Shown here piece by piece: positions 62,118 to 64,000 of a DNA stretch of 64,000 nucleotides; position 1 is the first letter of the stretch; each line of letters begins with the position of its first letter. The position numbers and the translations under genes were made by a program. A model generated the notes under the pieces. It ran no database searches and was not told the DNA's origin. It saw nothing but the letters and a program-made list of their open reading frames with translations. Source of the DNA: Oscillospiraceae bacterium (GTDB lineage: Bacteria; Bacillota; Clostridia; UBA1381); the NCBI GenBank assembly GCA_022509025.1, contig JAFLUB010000003.1, forward strand, positions 1-64,000. The letters are read 5' to 3'.

Positions 62118-62146
62118 TTGAAAAAAGAATAATTTTTATATATAAT
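62118..62146 (+). promoter_or_regulatory. Promoter of pgk
   Basis: TTGAAA (62118-62123), a 17-bp spacer and TATAAT (62141-62146). A small hairpin, CGGGCATTTGCCCG (62163-62176), lies in the leader just before the RBS AAAAAGGAG. Confidence 0.82.
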
Positions 62147-62197
62147 ATATTTTAGAAAAAATCGGGCATTTGCCCGCGCAAAAAGGAGAAATAAACT

Positions 62198-63382
62198 ATG
62201 TACAACAAATTAACGGTTGAAGACGCCCAGGTTAAAGGCAAGAAGGTTTTAGTTCGTTGTGACTTTAACGTTCCTCTTGATGGTGACGGTAATATCACAG
62301 ACGAAAACCGTATTGTAGGCGCGCTTCCCACAATCAAATATCTTATAGATAACGGCGCTAAGGTTATCCTTTGCTCACATATGGGAAAGCCTAAGGGTGA
62401 ACCTGTTCCGTCGATGTCTCTTGCTCCTGTAGCTAAGAGCCTTTCGGCAAAGCTTCAAAAAGAAGTTGTCTTCGCTGCTGACGATAATGTTGTAGGCGAC
62501 AATGCTAAGAAGGCAGTCGCTGAAATGAACGACGGCGATGTTGTTCTTCTCGAGAACACACGTTACAGAAAAGAAGAGACAAAGAACGAGGAGGCATTCT
62601 CAAAAGAGCTTGCTTCACTTGCTGATTTATTCGTAAACGACGCTTTCGGTACAGCGCACAGAGCGCACTGCTCAAACGTTGGCGTGTCAGCTATATTAAA
62701 GCCGGCTGTTGCAGGTTACCTTATCGAAAAGGAAATCAACTTCCTTGGTAACGCGGTAAACAACCCTGTAAGACCGCTTGTTGCAATCCTTGGCGGAAGT
62801 AAGGTTTCTTCAAAAATTTCCGTTATCGAAAATCTTCTTAAGAAGGTAGACAAGCTTATCATCGGCGGAGGTATGGCATATACTTTCTTCGCAGCGCAGG
62901 GTAAGACAACAGGCACATCACTTCTTGAACCTGATTTCATCGACTACGCAAAGAAGATGATTGACGAGGCAGGCGATAAGCTTGTTCTTCCTGTTGATAC
63001 AGTTATTACAGAAAAGTTTGACAATGACGCTCCTTCAAAGGTTGTTGAGGGTGATATCCCTGACGGCTGGATGGGTCTTGATATCGGTCCTAAGTCAGTT
63101 GAGATGTTTAAGGACGTATTGAAAGACGCAAAGACAGTTGTTTGGAACGGTCCTATGGGCGTGTTCGAGATGCCGAACTTCGCAAAGGGTACAAACGAGA
63201 TTGCACAGCTTCTTGCAGAGCTTGATGCTACAACGATTATCGGCGGCGGCGACAGCGTTGCGGCTGTTAACCAGGCAGGATTGGGCGACAAGATGAGCCA
63301 CATTTCAACAGGCGGCGGCGCAAGTATGGAATTCCTTGAGGGTAAGGAGCTTCCGGGTATCGCCGCACTCACTGATAAATAA
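62198..63382 (+). CDS. pgk: Phosphoglycerate kinase
   Basis: Glycolytic enzyme of 394 residues, normal bacterial length; transfers phosphate from 1,3-bisphosphoglycerate to ADP in the cytoplasm. It shows [13 protein letters not shown] (substrate binding), [33 protein letters not shown], the hinge and nucleotide motifs [18 protein letters not shown] and [10 protein letters not shown], and the C-terminal [11 protein letters not shown]. The RBS AAAAGGAG has good spacing. It has its own promoter and is followed by tpiA in the same direction, the common clostridial glycolytic order; gap is not adjacent in the visible region. Confidence 0.98.
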   Translation: MYNKLTVEDAQVKGKKVLVRCDFNVPLDGDGNITDENRIVGALPTIKYLIDNGAKVILCSHMGKPKGEPVPSMSLAPVAKSLSAKLQKEVVFAADDNVVGDNAKKAVAEMNDGDVVLLENTRYRKEETKNEEAFSKELASLADLFVNDAFGTAHRAHCSNVGVSAILKPAVAGYLIEKEINFLGNAVNNPVRPLVAILGGSKVSSKISVIENLLKKVDKLIIGGGMAYTFFAAQGKTTGTSLLEPDFIDYAKKMIDEAGDKLVLPVDTVITEKFDNDAPSKVVEGDIPDGWMGLDIGPKSVEMFKDVLKDAKTVVWNGPMGVFEMPNFAKGTNEIAQLLAELDATTIIGGGDSVAAVNQAGLGDKMSHISTGGGASMEFLEGKELPGIAALTDK

Positions 63383-63393
63383 AATCACGCGCC

Positions 63394-63455
63394 TATCGGC
63401 TTTTTTCCTACCTTGCGTACCACAAGTACGCGGCGGCAGTAAAGAAAAACCGATA
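63394..63455. repeat. Two-tier palindrome between pgk and tpiA
   Basis: The outer stem pairs TATCGG and TTTTTC with GAAAAA and CCGATA. The inner stem pairs GCGTAC with GTACGC around CACAA, and CTACC-type sequence beyond it pairs imperfectly with GGCGGCAG. The whole is a 62-nt hairpin. The core CTTGCGTACC...GTACGCGG resembles the two repeats upstream of fusA. There is no T-run after it, so it is not a plain terminator; it may be a dispersed palindromic repeat or an RNA processing signal. Confidence 0.65.
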
Positions 63456-63518
63456 ATCACACAATTTTAATTTATCAGGACCTAATAAGTAAAATTACGA
63501 ACAAAAGGAGAAAGAACA

Positions 63519-64000
63519 ATGGGAAAATATATTATTGCAGGTAACTGGAAGATGAATAAGCTTCCGTCAGAAACTTACGATTTCGTAAAAGAGGTTGCAG
63601 AAGCAACAAAGGGCGCGTCATGCGAAGTAGTTTGCTGCACACCGTATGTATGTCTTGCTCCTGCTATTGAGGCTGCAAAGGGCACACATGTAAAAATTGG
63701 CGCTGAGAACCTCCACTTTGAGGACAAGGGCGCGTTCACAGGTGAAGTAAGCGCAGATATGCTTGTTGACTTAGGCGTTCAGTACGTTATAATCGGTCAC
63801 AGCGAAAGACGCGAGTATAACAACGAGACTGATGAGACAGTTAATTTAAAGGCTAAAAAGGCTCTCGAAAAGGGTCTTACTCCTATCGTATGCTGCGGCG
63901 AGAGCTTAGAGCAGAGAGAAGTGGGAATTACTATGGACTTAATCACAATCCAGATTAAGAAAGCATTCGCGGGTATTTCTGCTGACGATGCTAAGAAGGT
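63519..64000 (+). CDS. tpiA: Triosephosphate isomerase, 5' part (runs off the window)
   Basis: Interconverts dihydroxyacetone phosphate and glyceraldehyde 3-phosphate. The first 160 residues are visible, out of about 250 expected. Catalytic Asn9 and Lys11 lie in AGNWKMNK and His94 in IGHSERREY; the segment GAENLHFEDKGAFTGEVSA matches the family. The catalytic Glu lies beyond the window. The RBS AAAGGAG precedes the ATG by about 10 nt. It is absent from the ORF track because it is open at the edge. It probably shares transcripts with pgk, subject to the palindrome between them. Confidence 0.96.
   Translation, partial: MGKYIIAGNWKMNKLPSETYDFVKEVAEATKGASCEVVCCTPYVCLAPAIEAAKGTHVKIGAENLHFEDKGAFTGEVSADMLVDLGVQYVIIGHSERREYNNETDETVNLKAKKALEKGLTPIVCCGESLEQREVGITMDLITIQIKKAFAGISADDAKK

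Overview
The window comes from a low-to-moderate GC, spore-forming member of the Clostridia (Bacillota). The evidence is an L7Ae-type protein next to rpsL, a Gram-positive-type S12, the order rpsL-rpsG-fusA-tuf, the spore maturation pair spmA/spmB, strong AGGAGG-type ribosome binding sites and near-consensus TTGACA-N17-TATAAT promoters. I cannot place it below class from the sequence alone; a gut Oscillospirales-like or Monoglobus-like lineage is a guess.

Left edge (1-602): an IS200/IS605-family element on the minus strand with a complete single-domain HUH transposase, a hairpin that hides its ribosome binding site, and a probable end hairpin. Its other end lies outside the window.

Positions 654-53504, 83% of the window: one uninterrupted minus-strand gene for a secreted protein of 17,616 residues (about 1.9 MDa). 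Reading N- to C-terminus it has: a Sec signal peptide; a disordered acidic/Ser/Thr-rich region with an 11-residue tandem repeat; 15 RCC1-type seven-bladed beta-propellers, each preceded by a BIG2-like Ig domain, plus a sixteenth Ig domain; about 60 consecutive cadherin-like/Ig-like beta-sandwich units; two GLUG domains inserted inside one sandwich, apparently clamped by a cysteine pair; a regulatory-like beta domain; and a dockerin-like pair of calcium-binding F-hands split by an acidic insertion of about 220 residues that contains an Asp-X dipeptide repeat. I see no catalytic domain. A surface scaffold or adhesin is the natural inference. The gene has its own promoter, RBS and terminator.

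Positions 53505-53946: a divergent control region with a promoter on each strand.

Positions 53947-59160: a translation cluster of an L7Ae-like K-turn protein, rpsL, rpsG, fusA and tuf (tuf with its own promoter), closed by a strong terminator shared with convergent coaBC. rpoB/rpoC, which usually precede this cluster, are absent; the giant gene occupies that place.

Positions 59160-64000: coaBC (coenzyme A synthesis, minus strand) diverging from a zinc-ribbon/TM2 membrane protein gene; an 18-codon upstream ORF, spmA and spmB (spore core dehydration); then pgk and the start of tpiA (glycolysis). Intergenic spacers upstream of fusA and tpiA carry related structured palindromic elements. The housekeeping genes look intact; the giant protein is the outstanding item of the window.
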